From positions 2,294,001 to 2,358,000 of the forward strand of contig NZ_CP073638.1 of NCBI RefSeq assembly GCF_029962485.1: a stretch of DNA of 64,000 bases, in the 5' to 3' direction. Source of the DNA: Burkholderia cepacia (GTDB lineage: Bacteria; Pseudomonadota; Gammaproteobacteria; Burkholderiales; Burkholderiaceae). This document shows positions 43,740 through 53,650 of the stretch, one piece after another. Under the pieces are notes generated by a model. That model searched no databases, was not told the DNA's origin, and saw only the letters and a list, made by a program, of their open reading frames with translations. The number at the start of each line of letters is the position of its first letter. Position 1 is the first letter of the stretch. A program made the translations under genes and the position numbers.

Positions 43740-44480
43740 ATGAAACCCAGCGATGTCCGATCGAAAGCGTTTGCGATGCCGTTGACCAGCCCTGCCTTCC
43801 CGATGGGCCCGTACCGTTTCGTCGATCGTGAGTTTCTGATCATCACGTATCGCACCGATCCGGACCGTCTCCGTGAAATTGTCCCCGAGCCGCTGCAGGT
43901 CACCGAGCCGCTCGTGCATTACGAATTCATTCGCATGGCCGATTCGACCGGCTTCGGCGACTACACCGAAAGCGGCCAGGTCATCCCCGTCGAATACAAC
44001 GGCCAGCCGGGCGGCTACACGCTCGCGATGTATCTCGACGATCACCCGCCGATCGCCGGCGGCCGCGAGCTGTGGGGCTTCCCGAAGAAGCTCGCGTCGC
44101 CCACGCTGCACGTGAACACCGACCACCTCCTCGGCACGCTCGACTACGGCAAGGTGCGCGTCGCCACCGGCACGATGGGCTACAAGCACAAGGAACTCGA
44201 CATCGACGAGCAGACGAAGCGTCTCGCCGGCCCCAATTTCCTGCTGAAGATCATCCCGCACGTCGACGGCACCGCGCGCGTCTGCGAACTGGTGCGCTAT
44301 TACATGCAGGACATCAAGATGAAGGGCGCGTGGACGGGCCCCGCCTCGCTCGAGCTGGCGCCGCACGCGCTCGCGCCGGTAGCCGACCTGCCCGTGCTCG
44401 AAATCGTCGAAGCCCGGCACCTGGTCGCAGATTTGACGCTGGGCCTCGGCGAAGTCGTCTACGATTACCTGGCTCAGTAA
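43740..44480 (+). CDS. adc: Acetoacetate decarboxylase
   Basis: A 246-residue acetoacetate decarboxylase: [26 protein letters not shown], then [22 protein letters not shown], and [16 protein letters not shown] with the Schiff-base Lys of the P-K-K motif, followed by [23 protein letters not shown]. It converts acetoacetate to acetone and CO2. AAGGAG precedes the ATG. It forms a plus-strand run with 3-hydroxybutyrate dehydrogenase and a patatin, suggesting ketone-body or polyhydroxybutyrate turnover. Confidence 0.95.
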   Translation: MKPSDVRSKAFAMPLTSPAFPMGPYRFVDREFLIITYRTDPDRLREIVPEPLQVTEPLVHYEFIRMADSTGFGDYTESGQVIPVEYNGQPGGYTLAMYLDDHPPIAGGRELWGFPKKLASPTLHVNTDHLLGTLDYGKVRVATGTMGYKHKELDIDEQTKRLAGPNFLLKIIPHVDGTARVCELVRYYMQDIKMKGAWTGPASLELAPHALAPVADLPVLEIVEARHLVADLTLGLGEVVYDYLAQ

Positions 44481-44531
44481 CACGTCCGCAGTCCTTTCTC
44501 CCTGTCAATCCTTTCACCACGGGAATTCGAA

Positions 44532-45317
44532 ATGAGCAACCTGAATGGCAAGACCGCAGTCGTCACGGGCGCCGCGAGCGGCATCGGCAAGGAAATCGCA
44601 CTCGAGCTCGCCAAGGCAGGCGCGGCCGTCGCGATCGCCGACCTGAACCAGGACGGCGCGAACGCGGTCGCCGACGAGATCATCAAGGCGGGCGGCAAGG
44701 CGATCGGCGTCGCGATGGACGTGACGAACGAGGAAGCCGTGAACAGCGGCATCGACAAGGTGGCCGAAGCATTCGGCTCGGTCGACATCCTCGTGTCGAA
44801 CGCGGGCATCCAGATCGTCAATCCGATCGAGAACTATTCGTTCTCCGACTGGAAGAAGATGCAGGCGATCCACGTCGACGGCGCGTTCCTGACGACGAAG
44901 GCCGCGCTCAAGCACATGTACAAGGACGATCGCGGCGGCGTCGTGATCTACATGGGTTCGGTGCACTCGCACGAAGCGTCGCCGCTGAAGTCGGCGTACG
45001 TCACGGCCAAGCACGGCCTGCTGGGCCTCGCACGCGTGCTGGCGAAGGAAGGCGCGAAGCACAACGTGCGCTCGCACGTCGTGTGTCCGGGCTTCGTGCG
45101 CACGCCGCTGGTCGACAAGCAGATTCCGGAGCAGGCGAAGGAACTCGGCATCAGCGAGGAAGAAGTGATCAAGAAGGTGATGCTCGGCAACACCGTCGAC
45201 GGCGTGTTCACGACGGTGCAGGACGTCGCGCAGACGGTGCTGTTCCTGTCGGCGTTCCCGAGCGCAGCGCTCACGGGCCAGTCGTTCGTCGTCAGCCACG
45301 GCTGGTTCATGCAGTGA
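44532..45317 (+). CDS. 3-hydroxybutyrate dehydrogenase (SDR)
   Basis: A 261-residue [38 protein letters not shown], catalytic Ser in [23 protein letters not shown] with Y-x3-K, and a C-terminal half [32 protein letters not shown] that is typical of D-3-hydroxybutyrate dehydrogenases, including the Q-(C-terminal) FMQ end. It interconverts 3-hydroxybutyrate and acetoacetate, the substrate of the upstream decarboxylase. It lies 51 bases after that gene and overlaps the patatin start by 4 bases (GTGA). Confidence 0.94.
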   Translation: MSNLNGKTAVVTGAASGIGKEIALELAKAGAAVAIADLNQDGANAVADEIIKAGGKAIGVAMDVTNEEAVNSGIDKVAEAFGSVDILVSNAGIQIVNPIENYSFSDWKKMQAIHVDGAFLTTKAALKHMYKDDRGGVVIYMGSVHSHEASPLKSAYVTAKHGLLGLARVLAKEGAKHNVRSHVVCPGFVRTPLVDKQIPEQAKELGISEEEVIKKVMLGNTVDGVFTTVQDVAQTVLFLSAFPSAALTGQSFVVSHGWFMQ

Positions 45318-46531
45318 AGCCCCGCGCCCCCACCGAAAAGCAGGCCGTCGATGCGGCGGACCTGCAACACGAAGCCGGCGCGCCGGCCCCCGCGCGGTCG
45401 CTGCCGTACGAGACGATCGCGCTCGTCCTGCAGGGCGGCGGCGCGCTCGGCGCGTATCAGGCCGGCGTGTTCGAAGGGCTGCACGAGGCGGGCGTTCCGC
45501 TCGACTGGATCGCGGGCATCTCGATCGGCGCGCTCAACACCGCGCTGATCGCCGGCAATGCGCCCGAGCACCGCGTCGAGCGCCTGCGCGAATTCTGGGA
45601 AACGATCTGCCAGCCGGCGTTCTTTCCGACGATTCCGGCCGCGTTCGAATTCGCGCTGTTCAACAGCATCGACCAGATCCGCACGTTCTTCACCGCGTCG
45701 CAAGCTGCAAGCGCGATGATGCAGGGCCAGCAGGGCTTCTTCGTGCCGCGTTTCCCGCCGCCGCTGCCGGGCGTGTCGGACCATCCCGAGAAAATCAGCT
45801 GGTACGACACGTCGCAATTGCGCACGACGCTACTGAAGCTGTGCGACTTCGACCGGATCAATTCGGGCGAAACGCGCGTGTCGGTCGGCGCGGTCAACGT
45901 CGGCACCGGCAACTTCGTGTACTTCGACAACTCGCGCATCCGTCTTGCGCCCGAGCACTTCATGGCGTCCGGTGCGCTGCCGCCCGCGTTCCCGCCCGTC
46001 GAGATCGACGGCGAGTACTACTGGGACGGCGGTGTCGTGTCGAATACGCCGCTGATGGAAGTGCTCCGCGCACGGCCGCGCCGCGACACGCTCGCGTTCC
46101 AGGTCGATCTGTGGAGCGCACGCGGGCCGTTGCCGCGCACGATGGCCGACGTCGCCGAACGCACGAAGGACGTGCAGTATTCGAGCCGCACGCGTTTCGT
46201 GACCGACACGCTGCAGCGCGAGCAGCGCTACCGCAACGTGCTGCGCCACGTGCTCGACCAGGTACCGGACGAGCAGCGCAAGGCCGATCCGTGGTGCATC
46301 GAGGCCGATGCGATGTCGTGCAGCAAGAAGTACAACATCCAGCACCTGATCTACCAGCAGAAAGCGTACGAGCATCACTACAAGGACTATCAGTTCGGTC
46401 TGTCGACGATGCGCGACCACTGGTCCGCGGGTCTCGACGACATCCGCAAGACGCTCGCAGTGAAGGACGGCCTCGCGCTGCCCAACAACGACGCGGGCTT
46501 CGTCACGCACGACATTCACCGCCGCCGGTAA
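45314..46531 (+). CDS. Patatin-like phospholipase
   Basis: A 405-residue patatin-domain protein: oxyanion loop [19 protein letters not shown], nucleophile elbow [14 protein letters not shown] (G-x-S-x-G) and catalytic Asp in [13 protein letters not shown] (D-G-G), followed by a C-terminal domain (DUF3734-like, with [23 protein letters not shown]). The start is the GTG at 45314, overlapping the dehydrogenase stop. In this setting it could be a PHB-granule or lipid-associated esterase; similar genes accompany hydroxybutyrate dehydrogenases in other Burkholderiales. Substrate unproven. Confidence 0.9.
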   Translation: MKPRAPTEKQAVDAADLQHEAGAPAPARSLPYETIALVLQGGGALGAYQAGVFEGLHEAGVPLDWIAGISIGALNTALIAGNAPEHRVERLREFWETICQPAFFPTIPAAFEFALFNSIDQIRTFFTASQAASAMMQGQQGFFVPRFPPPLPGVSDHPEKISWYDTSQLRTTLLKLCDFDRINSGETRVSVGAVNVGTGNFVYFDNSRIRLAPEHFMASGALPPAFPPVEIDGEYYWDGGVVSNTPLMEVLRARPRRDTLAFQVDLWSARGPLPRTMADVAERTKDVQYSSRTRFVTDTLQREQRYRNVLRHVLDQVPDEQRKADPWCIEADAMSCSKKYNIQHLIYQQKAYEHHYKDYQFGLSTMRDHWSAGLDDIRKTLAVKDGLALPNNDAGFVTHDIHRRR

Positions 46532-46591
46532 TGCCGTGTCCGGCGGCCCGGCGCGACGCATGCGCCGGGCCGTTCTCCTTTCAGATTCGAC

Positions 46592-47056
46592 ATGCCGATT
46601 TTCATTGCGCTATTCGCGCTCATCGCAATTGGATGGGGCGCGGTTCACCTGTTTCACGTCATCGCCGCGCAGTTCGGCCAGCCGGTCGCGATCGCGGCCG
46701 CCGTGCTCGCCGCCGCAATCGTGATCGCACTGGTCGCGTGGTGGATCAAACGCCGCCGCGACGTCGCACCGAATACGAAGGAAGAAGGCTGGACGCACAT
46801 CGTGCATCGCGCGTGGGGCGAGTTGCGCCTGTCAGCAACGCAAGGGCTGCTGTGGTTGTCGCATGACGGCGCCGACGGCCGCTATACGCTGTCGCAGCTC
46901 GACGGCTGCCAGGTCGCGCCGATCGGCGGCCGCTGGCATCTCGTCGTGCGCGTGCGCGACGCCGTGCACAGCGAATGGAAGCTGCCGATGACGGACAAGC
47001 GCGATGCGCAGCGCTGGGCGCGCGTACTGACGCTCGCGAAGGACAACCGGCTCTGA
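46592..47056 (+). CDS. Membrane protein of unknown function
   Basis: A 154-residue protein with two N-terminal hydrophobic helices (MPIFIALFALIAIGWGAVHLFHVI and QPVAIAAAVLAAAIVIALVAWWI), then a positive stop-transfer segment KRRRD and a ~95-residue soluble domain (ELRLSATQGLLWLSHDGADGRYTLSQLDGCQVAPIGGRWHLVV). Codon use is normal. It follows the patatin gene by 60 bases on the same strand. No family recognised. Confidence 0.72.
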   Translation: MPIFIALFALIAIGWGAVHLFHVIAAQFGQPVAIAAAVLAAAIVIALVAWWIKRRRDVAPNTKEEGWTHIVHRAWGELRLSATQGLLWLSHDGADGRYTLSQLDGCQVAPIGGRWHLVVRVRDAVHSEWKLPMTDKRDAQRWARVLTLAKDNRL

Positions 47057-47101
47057 ACGACGCGCGTTTGGCCCACACGGGCAAAACCGCACCAAGTTCC
47101 G

Positions 47102-47989
47102 CTATCGCGCGCCGAGCGCCCACAGCGCGTCGAGCACGTGCTGCGTCGCCCGTTCGACGGGGCCGGCCCGATGGGCAATACCCAGTTCGCGCCACAACGC
47201 CGGGCGTAGCGGCCGCATGACGATGCGCGCATCCGGCAGCGGCGCACCGGCCTCGTGCGGCAGCAACGTCGCACCGTAACCTGCGGCGACCAGGCTCTTG
47301 ATCGCATCGTTGTAGTTGAGTTCGATCCGCGGCTCGGGCCGGTGGCCGCCGAGCGCGAACCATTCCGTCGTGAGCCGTGACAGGCGCGTCGTCGCATCGT
47401 TGAGAATCAGCGGACGCGCTGCCAGATAGGACGGCGTCACGCGCGCCGGAAGCCGCCAGTCCGCGGGCAGGAACGCCATCACCGGATCGCGCCGCCACGC
47501 GCGGATCGACAGCCCCGCGACCGCCGCCTGCGGCAACGCCACCAGACCGACGTCGAGCGTGCCCTGCGCAAGGCGCGCCAGCGTGTCCTGCGACGTGAGC
47601 ACCGCGATCTGGACGTCGATATCCGGATGCTGTTCGCGCAGCCGCGCCACCGCCTGCGGCAACAGATGCGCGATCGCCCCGGTCGATGCGCCAAGGCGCA
47701 CGCGCCCGGTCAACCCCTGCACCTGCCGCTGCACGTCGTCCAGCGTGGATTCGACTTCGGCCAGCAGACGCCGCGCCCGCTCCACCAGCACTTCACCGAT
47801 CGTCGAAGGCCGCACGTTTCCGCGCGTGCGGGACAGCAATGGCGCGCCGACGCGGCTTTCCAGCTCGGCAATATGAAGACTGACGGTGGGCGGTGCGAGA
47901 TGAAGCCATTGCGCTGCCGCGACAAAGGATCCCTGGTCGGCGATCGCGACCAGCGTACGCAAGCGGTCGAGACTGATCTCGCGCATCAA
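47102..47989 (-). CDS. LysR-family regulator divergent from argC
   Basis: A 295-residue LysR protein: [56 protein letters not shown] as the HTH, then a substrate domain starting [30 protein letters not shown]. It is divergent from argC at 48109 over a 119-base AT-rich gap, so argC is the presumed target. It resembles regulators of the CynR/NhaR-like branch; the signal is unknown. Confidence 0.9.
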   Translation of the reverse strand: MMREISLDRLRTLVAIADQGSFVAAAQWLHLAPPTVSLHIAELESRVGAPLLSRTRGNVRPSTIGEVLVERARRLLAEVESTLDDVQRQVQGLTGRVRLGASTGAIAHLLPQAVARLREQHPDIDVQIAVLTSQDTLARLAQGTLDVGLVALPQAAVAGLSIRAWRRDPVMAFLPADWRLPARVTPSYLAARPLILNDATTRLSRLTTEWFALGGHRPEPRIELNYNDAIKSLVAAGYGATLLPHEAGAPLPDARIVMRPLRPALWRELGIAHRAGPVERATQHVLDALWALGAR

Positions 47990-48108
47990 ACACCTCTCGT
48001 TCAGGAAAGCTGAATCAGATAGTCAGTAAATTCAACTTTTCCTATTCTAGGCGTTCGGCGGACGATACGGCTTTCCCCCGACGACCGAACGCGAGGAACA
48101 CGACCATC

Positions 48109-49050
48109 ATGAGCTTCCCCACTGTCTTCATCGACGGCGACCAGGGCACGACCGGACTGCTGATTCACGAGCGCCTGCGCGAGCGCGCCGACTTGCGGCT
48201 GCTCACGCTTCCGGCTGCCGAACGCAAGGACCCCGTGCGGCGCGCCGACGCGCTCAACGCATGCGATATCGCGATCCTGTGCCTGCCCGATGCGGCCGCG
48301 CGCGAAGCGGTCGGCTTCATCCGGAACCCGGCGGTACGCGTGATCGATGCGAGTTCCGCTCACCGCACGCAGCCCGAATGGGTCTACGGCTTTCCCGAGA
48401 TGGCCGAAGGACACGCGCGGAACATTGCACACGCAAAGCGCGTCACCAATCCGGGCTGCTACCCGACAGGCGCGATCGGCCTGCTGCGCCCGCTGCAACA
48501 GGCCGGCCTGCTGCCGCGCGACTACCCGGTGAGCATCCATGCGGTCTCCGGTTACTCGGGGGGTGGAAGGGCGGCCGTCGAAGCATTCGAATCGGGTGAC
48601 GCCGCCGCACGCGGGCTGCCGCTGCAGGTGTATGGCCTGGCACTGGAGCACAAGCATGCCCCCGAGATCCGGCTGCACGCCGGGCTCGCACACCGGCCGT
48701 TCTTCGTGCCGGCCTACGGTGCCTACCGGCAAGGCATCGTGCTCACCATACCGATCGAACTGCGCCTGCTTCCGGCCGGCGTGACCGGTGAGCAGCTGCA
48801 TGCGTGCCTCGCGCACCATTACGCCGGCGCACGTCACGTCGACGTCACGCCGCTTGCCGACGCCCGCGCGATCACGCATCTCGATCCGCAAGCGCTGAAC
48901 GGCACCAATGACCTGCGGCTCGGCGTGTTCGTCAATGAAGACCACGGTCAGGTACTGCTGTCCGCCGTGTTCGACAATCTCGGCAAAGGGGCATCGGGTG
49001 CAGCCGTGCAGAATCTCGACCTGATGCTCGACGCATCGAGCGCGGCCTGA
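48109..49050 (+). CDS. argC: N-acetyl-gamma-glutamyl-phosphate reductase, short (type 2) form
   Basis: A 313-residue reductase of the ArgC2 type: [17 protein letters not shown] (G-x-x-G-x-x-G-x nucleotide motif), [19 protein letters not shown] and the catalytic Cys in [18 protein letters not shown], then [16 protein letters not shown]. It makes N-acetylglutamate semialdehyde in arginine synthesis. The short form is usual as a second copy in Burkholderiales. With a divergent LysR gene it may answer a special signal rather than routine arginine need. No other arg genes are adjacent. Confidence 0.93.
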   Translation: MSFPTVFIDGDQGTTGLLIHERLRERADLRLLTLPAAERKDPVRRADALNACDIAILCLPDAAAREAVGFIRNPAVRVIDASSAHRTQPEWVYGFPEMAEGHARNIAHAKRVTNPGCYPTGAIGLLRPLQQAGLLPRDYPVSIHAVSGYSGGGRAAVEAFESGDAAARGLPLQVYGLALEHKHAPEIRLHAGLAHRPFFVPAYGAYRQGIVLTIPIELRLLPAGVTGEQLHACLAHHYAGARHVDVTPLADARAITHLDPQALNGTNDLRLGVFVNEDHGQVLLSAVFDNLGKGASGAAVQNLDLMLDASSAA

Positions 49051-49130
49051 GTCTCCCGCAGGCGCCATCGCAGGCCCGCCCGTCGGGCCGCTCGCCGTCG
49101 CATCCAGCGCTGCTTCGGTGCCTGCGCCCC

Positions 49131-49147
49131 CCCCGTAAAAGCTCACC
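49131..49147 (-). repeat. Iteron-like site (satellite locus 2)
   Basis: CCCCGTAAAAGCTCACC, followed by TTT, reads GGTGAG-N6-CGGG on the minus strand and matches 13 of 17 positions of the origin iteron. It lies in the 108-base gap after argC, 11 bases before the end of the next minus-strand gene. Confidence 0.6.
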
Positions 49148-49158
49148 TTTAGACGATT

Positions 49159-50082
49159 TCAGGCCGTATCGTCACCTGCTGCTGCATTCAGGCCGGCCAG
49201 CGTCTCCACCAGAAAATCCACGCACACGCGCACCTTCGCCGACGCTGCGACGCGTTCCGGATACACAGCCCAGATGTTCGCGGGCTGGATCGCGTCCGGC
49301 AGTACGCGGCACAGTTCACCGCGCTCGATCAGCGGCGCGGCCTCCCAGATCGACCGCAATACGATCCCGCGTCCCGCCAGCGCCCACTGCACGGCCACCT
49401 CGCCATGATTCGTCGACAGCGCGCCGCCGACCTTCACCGTGACCGTCTCGCCGCGCACATTCAATCGCCAAATACCGAACGGATGGTCGCGCTCCTTGAT
49501 TGCAAGACAATCGTGCGACGCGAGATCCGCGAGCGAGCGCGGCGTGCCGCGTCGTGCGAGATAGTCGGGCGACGCGCACAGCACGCGATGGTTCGCGGCG
49601 AGGCGGCGCGCGATCAGGTGATCGGCGATCTCGTCGCCGATCCGCACGTCGAGGTCGTAGCCCTCTCCCGCGACATCGACGAGCCGGTCGAACAGATCGA
49701 GCCGCACGTTCAGTTGCGGATAGCGCGCGCTGAAGTCGAGCAGCGCCGGCGCAACGACATGCCGGCCGAAGCCGAAGCTGCTCGAGATGCGCAGCGTGCC
49801 GCGCGGCACCGTGCGGGTAGTCGACACGTCCTCGACGAGATGATCGACGTCGTCGAGAATCTTCTCGGCGCGCGCGAATACGCGTTCGCCTGCTTCGGTC
49901 GCGCTCACGCGACGCGTCGAGCGATGCAGCAGGCGCGTGCCGAGCTGCGCCTCGAGCAACGCGATGCGCTTGCTGACGTACGCGGGCGACACCGCGAGCT
50001 GCTCGGCGGCCGCGCTGAAGCTCGCCAGGCGGACAACCAGGCTGAACACGCGCAGGTCGTCGAGATTCGGGGATTTGTTCAC
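49159..50082 (-). CDS. LysR-family regulator (DmlR-like)
   Basis: A 307-residue LysR regulator: SPNLDDLRVFSLVVRLASFSAAAEQLAVSPAYVSKRIALLEAQLGTRLLHRSTRRVSATEAGERVF as the HTH, then a CrgA/DmlR-type ligand domain (PRGTLRISSSFGFGRHVVAPALLDFSARYP). The GTG at 50082 (VNKSPNLDDL) matches the normal start; the frame runs on upstream without similarity. It is divergent from the tartrate dehydrogenase gene at 50200, the same pairing as E. coli dmlR-dmlA, so D-malate/tartrate control is likely. Confidence 0.88.
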   Translation of the reverse strand: MNKSPNLDDLRVFSLVVRLASFSAAAEQLAVSPAYVSKRIALLEAQLGTRLLHRSTRRVSATEAGERVFARAEKILDDVDHLVEDVSTTRTVPRGTLRISSSFGFGRHVVAPALLDFSARYPQLNVRLDLFDRLVDVAGEGYDLDVRIGDEIADHLIARRLAANHRVLCASPDYLARRGTPRSLADLASHDCLAIKERDHPFGIWRLNVRGETVTVKVGGALSTNHGEVAVQWALAGRGIVLRSIWEAAPLIERGELCRVLPDAIQPANIWAVYPERVAASAKVRVCVDFLVETLAGLNAAAGDDTA

Positions 50083-50199
50083 GATTCGTGGAAAGTCGAT
50101 TAACCTTTCGCGCGATTTTAATCCGGATGGAAATAAATAGAATGACGTGACGGCCCGCTGCCTCCCTCGGCAGCCGGCCAACCAGCCAAGGAGATTTGC

Positions 50200-51285
50200 A
50201 TGACCGACAAGACCTACAGGATTGCCGTGATCCCCGGCGATGGCATCGGCCGCGAAGTGATGCCCGAGGGCCTGCGCGCGCTCGCCGCCGTCACCGCGCG
50301 CTTCGGCATCCGCTTCGACTTCGTCGAGATCGACTGGGCGAGCTGCGACTACTACGCGCAGCACGGCAAGATGATGCCGGACGACTGGAAGGCGCAGTTG
50401 TCAGGCATGGACGCGATCCTGTTCGGCGCGGTCGGCTGGCCCGCGACGGTGCCCGATCACATCTCGCTGTGGGGCTCGCTGCTGAAATTCCGCCGCGAAT
50501 TCGACCAGTACATCAACCTGCGGCCCGCGCGCCTGTTCGACGGCGTGCCGTCGCCGCTCGCCGGCCGCCGCGCGGGCGACATCGATTTCATGATCGTGCG
50601 CGAGAACACCGAGGGTGAATATTCGTCGGTCGGCGGCACGATGTTCGAAGGCACCGATCGCGAAGTCGTGATGCAGCAGTCGATCTTCACGCGGCACGGC
50701 ACCGAGCGTGTGCTGAAATTCGCGTTCGAGCTCGCGCAACGGCGCGCGAAGCGCCTCACCGTCGCGACGAAGAGCAACGGCATCGCGATCAGCATGCCGT
50801 GGTGGGATGCGCGCGCGGCCGAAATGGCCGAACGCTTTCCCGAGATCGCCGTCGACAAGCAGCACATCGACATCCTGTGCGCGCGCTTCGTGCTGCAGCC
50901 GGACCGCTTCGACGTCGTCGTCGCGTCGAACCTGTTCGGCGACATCCTGTCCGATCTCGGCCCGGCCTGTACGGGCACGATCGGCATCGCGCCGTCGGCG
51001 AACCTGAACCCCGACCGCACGTTCCCGTCGCTGTTCGAACCCGTGCATGGGTCGGCACCCGACATCGCGGGGCAATACATCGCGAACCCGGTCGCGATGA
51101 TCTGGTCGGCGGCGATGATGCTCGACTTCCTCGGCAACGGCACGGGCCGCGAACGTGAAGCGCACGACGCGATCGTCGCCGCGATCGAGAACGTACTGCG
51201 CACGGGGCCGCATACGCGCGATCTCGGCGGTAATGCAGGCACGCAGGAAGTGGGCGAGGCGATCGCCGCGCGGATCGCGGGCTGA
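50200..51285 (+). CDS. Tartrate dehydrogenase / D-malate dehydrogenase (decarboxylating)
   Basis: A 361-residue beta-decarboxylating dehydrogenase: IAVIPGDGIGREVMPEGL at the N-terminus, DFMIVRENTEGEYSSVGG (the E-N-T-E-G-E-Y motif of TtuC/DmlA), TVATKSNGIAISMPWWD, and the isocitrate/isopropylmalate-type signature NLFGDILSDLGPACTGTIGIAPSANLN with ...FEPVHGSAPDIAG. It oxidises tartrate and D-malate with NAD. AAGGAG precedes the ATG. The divergent LysR gene should regulate it. Confidence 0.94.
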   Translation: MTDKTYRIAVIPGDGIGREVMPEGLRALAAVTARFGIRFDFVEIDWASCDYYAQHGKMMPDDWKAQLSGMDAILFGAVGWPATVPDHISLWGSLLKFRREFDQYINLRPARLFDGVPSPLAGRRAGDIDFMIVRENTEGEYSSVGGTMFEGTDREVVMQQSIFTRHGTERVLKFAFELAQRRAKRLTVATKSNGIAISMPWWDARAAEMAERFPEIAVDKQHIDILCARFVLQPDRFDVVVASNLFGDILSDLGPACTGTIGIAPSANLNPDRTFPSLFEPVHGSAPDIAGQYIANPVAMIWSAAMMLDFLGNGTGREREAHDAIVAAIENVLRTGPHTRDLGGNAGTQEVGEAIAARIAG

Positions 51286-51598
51286 GCGCCGAGGATCGAA
51301 GGTCGCGCCCGGCGCTCGTGCCGGGCGACACTTCACGAATCCGTCTGCGGTGAGCAACACGCGATGCGTTTGCGCACGCGTGCAGATTCTTCGGAAGCGT
51401 GCGTGCCGATGTCGATCCGATCGGTGAGTTGCACGTCACGCTCACTCACACCGATCGTCAGTGCTTCACCGGTGCGATCGGTGAGATGCATCACGCGGCA
51501 AGGCACACCGCTCGCTACGCGTCGACATGTCTGCTTCACCCGTGCAATCACGCGTCGACCTGTTCGGAACACACAGTTCGACGCGACATTTCACCTCC
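51286..51598. other. Repeat-bearing intergenic region
   Basis: No supported gene in this ~310-base part. It holds two direct copies of CGATCGGTGAG (51418-51428, 51475-51485) and an inverted CACACCGATCG (51447-51457). These share the GGTGAG half of the iteron but lack the CGGG half. They precede the iteron-like pair at 51599. Confidence 0.5.
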
Positions 51599-51645
51599 TC
51601 CCGAAAAATCTCACCTTAGCGTAGCGACTCCCGAATTTCCTCACC
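51599..51645 (-). repeat. Pair of iteron-like sites (satellite locus 3)
   Basis: TCCCGAAAAATCTCACC (51599-51615; 15 of 17 matches) and TCCCGAATTTCCTCACC (51629-51645; 14 of 17) are both GGTGAG-N6-CGGGA on the minus strand, 30 bases apart. They lie in the gap between tartrate dehydrogenase and the NTF2-like gene. Confidence 0.75.
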
Positions 51646-51693
51646 ATTGAACCTCGGTGATGCGTTCGCCGCTCCGCTGAATCGACGTGAACC

Positions 51694-52173
51694 TCACAGC
51701 CCGAGGTCGGACAGCCCCGGATGATCGTCCGGACGACGACCGAGCGGCCAGTGATAAAGACGGTCCGCCTCGCGAATCGGCAGATCATTGATGCTCGCGT
51801 GACGATGCGCCATCAGGCCGTTTTCGTCGAACTCCCAGTTCTCGTTGCCATACGAACGAAACCAGTTGCCCGCGTCGTCATGCCATTCGTACGCAAAGCG
51901 CACCGCGATGCGATTGCCGCCGAACGCCCACAGCTCCTTGATCAGCCGGTAGTCGAGCTCGCGCGTCCATTTCCGCTGCAGCAGCCCGACGATCTCGTCG
52001 CGGCCCGTGACGAACTCGGCACGATTGCGCCATCGGCTTTGCGGCGTATAGGCGAGCGACACGCGTTGCGGGTCGCGCGTGTTCCATGCGTCCTCGGCAG
52101 CGCGCACCTTCTGGCGCGCCGTTTCAAGCGTGAAGGGCGGAACGGGTGGGCGGACTTCGGGGGAAGCGGACAT
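51694..52173 (-). CDS. NTF2-like protein (DUF1348 type)
   Basis: A 159-residue protein of the SnoaL/NTF2-like fold, DUF1348 type: [57 protein letters not shown] and [45 protein letters not shown]. The family is common and of unknown enzymatic role. AGGAG lies 8 bases before the ATG. It is 63 bases downstream of a TetR gene on the same strand, so regulator and target probably share one operon with the operator at 52854. Confidence 0.88.
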   Translation of the reverse strand: MSASPEVRPPVPPFTLETARQKVRAAEDAWNTRDPQRVSLAYTPQSRWRNRAEFVTGRDEIVGLLQRKWTRELDYRLIKELWAFGGNRIAVRFAYEWHDDAGNWFRSYGNENWEFDENGLMAHRHASINDLPIREADRLYHWPLGRRPDDHPGLSDLGL

Positions 52174-52236
52174 GGGTTGCTCCTGTTCAGGTTCTGGCCG
52201 CGAACGAACGCAGCCGGTTCGGATTCGCTGCACCGG

Positions 52237-52842
52237 CTACCGGGACACGGTATCGAGCAGCAGTTCGGCCGTCGCGCGCGCATCGCGCGCGGCGTTTGCA
52301 TCGCCACTGACGAGTGCCACGCCGATCGCGCCGTCGATCAGCACGAGCCACTGGCGCGCGATGCGGGCCAGCCCGCGGCGCTCGAGGCCGGCTTCGTCGG
52401 CATACGCATCGAAGCACTCGCGCACGAATGCCAGCAGCCGTGCCTTGTGCTCGCGCGCGACGACCCGCACGGGATCGTCGGCGTCGGGGATCTCGCCCGA
52501 TGCGTTCAGGAACGCGCAGCCATGAAAATCGGGCTGCCCGAACCAGTCGCGCAACACGTCGAACATGCCGAGCAGCTGTGCGCGCGGCGCCTTGCCGCGC
52601 GCCAGCGTGGCGTCGACGAACCAGCGCATCCAGCGTGCGTCGCGACGTTCGAGCGCGGCGACCACCAGCGCCTCTTTCGATTCGAAATGCGAATAAAAGC
52701 TCTTTCGTGCCGCGCCGGATCGCTTGACGATCGCATCGACACCCGTTGCGTGGATGCCGCCCGAGTAGATCAGCGCTTCGGCCGCGTCGAGCAGCCGGTC
52801 GCGAACGCCCGGTTCGCCGGAGGAGTCGTGAGGTGTGTTCAT
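52237..52842 (-). CDS. TetR-family repressor
   Basis: A 201-residue TetR regulator: VRDRLLDAAEALIYSGGIHATGVDAIVKRSGAARKSFYSHFESKEALVVAALE is the N-terminal HTH; the C-terminal domain (WFGQPDFHGCAFLNASGEIPD; RQWLVLIDGAIGVAL) binds an unknown ligand. Cys in H-G-C-A-F is typical of a TetR subgroup sensing reactive compounds. Start ATG at 52842 (MNTPHDSSG). A perfect palindrome lies in its own promoter spacer, which indicates autorepression, and the downstream NTF2-like gene is the co-transcribed partner. Confidence 0.9.
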   Translation of the reverse strand: MNTPHDSSGEPGVRDRLLDAAEALIYSGGIHATGVDAIVKRSGAARKSFYSHFESKEALVVAALERRDARWMRWFVDATLARGKAPRAQLLGMFDVLRDWFGQPDFHGCAFLNASGEIPDADDPVRVVAREHKARLLAFVRECFDAYADEAGLERRGLARIARQWLVLIDGAIGVALVSGDANAARDARATAELLLDTVSR

Positions 52843-52848
52843 GGGTTT

Positions 52849-52877
52849 ACGGTAGAACGATCGTTCTCCATCGTCAA
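52849..52877 (-). promoter_or_regulatory. Promoter with TetR-type operator
   Basis: On the minus strand TTGACG (52877-52872) and TACCGT (52854-52849) are separated by exactly 17 bases. The perfect 14-bp palindrome AGAACGATCGTTCT (52854-52867) fills the spacer and touches the -10 hexamer. This is a textbook arrangement for repression by the TetR protein encoded just downstream. Confidence 0.8.
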
Positions 52878-53011
52878 TACCCATGTGAAAAAGCCCCATC
52901 GACGGGAGGGCTGAAGCGCGGCCTGGCGGCGCGCGTTTACGACATTTTTTCTTGAAGCCGATACGGGACGCTCACTACACTTCGGTCACCCTGTCTGGGC
53001 ACAAGGACATC

Positions 53012-53650
53012 ATGCAGCGACCGGAATCCGCGCGCCCCGTGCGCGCCTATGCGGCTTATGCGAAGCGGCTCGACGGCCGCGTCGTCGTGCGGCGCTTCGA
53101 CCCGTGCAGCGATTCGTACGACGCCCTGACCGCGCTGCTGCATCGCGCGTTCGCCCCGCTCGGCGCACTGGGCTTCAATTGCCCGAGCGTCGATCAATCG
53201 GCGTCGGCGACGCGTGAACGCATGCTCACCGGCGAGTGCTTCGTCGCGCTCGGCAACGCGCATCTGGTCGCGACGATGACGATGCTGTCGCACGATCCCG
53301 ATTCCCGCTGCGATCCGTATCGCAGCCGGTGCGTCGCGACGCTCGGCCAGCTGGCCGTCGACCCAGTCTGGCAGGATCGCGGCATCGGCCGCTCACTGCT
53401 CGCGTTTGCGCAACATCGTGCCGCCGCGCGCGGCGCGACGCACCTCGCGCTCGACGCGCCGCATGCGGCGGTCCGGCTCGTCGATTTCTATCGCCGGGAG
53501 GGATTTCAGCCGGTCGACGTGATGCGTTTTCCGGGGCACAACTACGACAGCGTGATCCTGTGCAAAGCCGTCGGCATCGCGAACGACCGCATGCGTGGGT
53601 GCGGCACGACGCAGATCGAGGTCGCGCGGCAAGCCGGTACGGTGTCATGA
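53012..53650 (+). CDS. GNAT-family N-acetyltransferase
   Basis: A 212-residue acetyltransferase: VVRRFDPCSDSYDALTALLHRAF at the start, ATLGQLAVDPVWQDRGIGRSLLAFAQHRA with the acetyl-CoA motif Q/R-x-x-G-x-G/A (Q-D-R-G-I-G-R), and VRLVDFYRREGFQPVDV. Substrate unknown. AAGGA lies 5 bases before the ATG at 53012. Its stop overlaps the next start as ATGA. Upstream is a second copy of the ATACGGGACGCTCAC motif (52961). Confidence 0.88.
   Translation: MQRPESARPVRAYAAYAKRLDGRVVVRRFDPCSDSYDALTALLHRAFAPLGALGFNCPSVDQSASATRERMLTGECFVALGNAHLVATMTMLSHDPDSRCDPYRSRCVATLGQLAVDPVWQDRGIGRSLLAFAQHRAAARGATHLALDAPHAAVRLVDFYRREGFQPVDVMRFPGHNYDSVILCKAVGIANDRMRGCGTTQIEVARQAGTVS

Noticed and set aside
44072..46531. 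An 819-codon plus-strand frame covering adc, bdhA and patatin
   Set aside because: The first half is an out-of-frame reading of adc and bdhA. The patatin start at 45314 overlaps the bdhA stop in the usual way.
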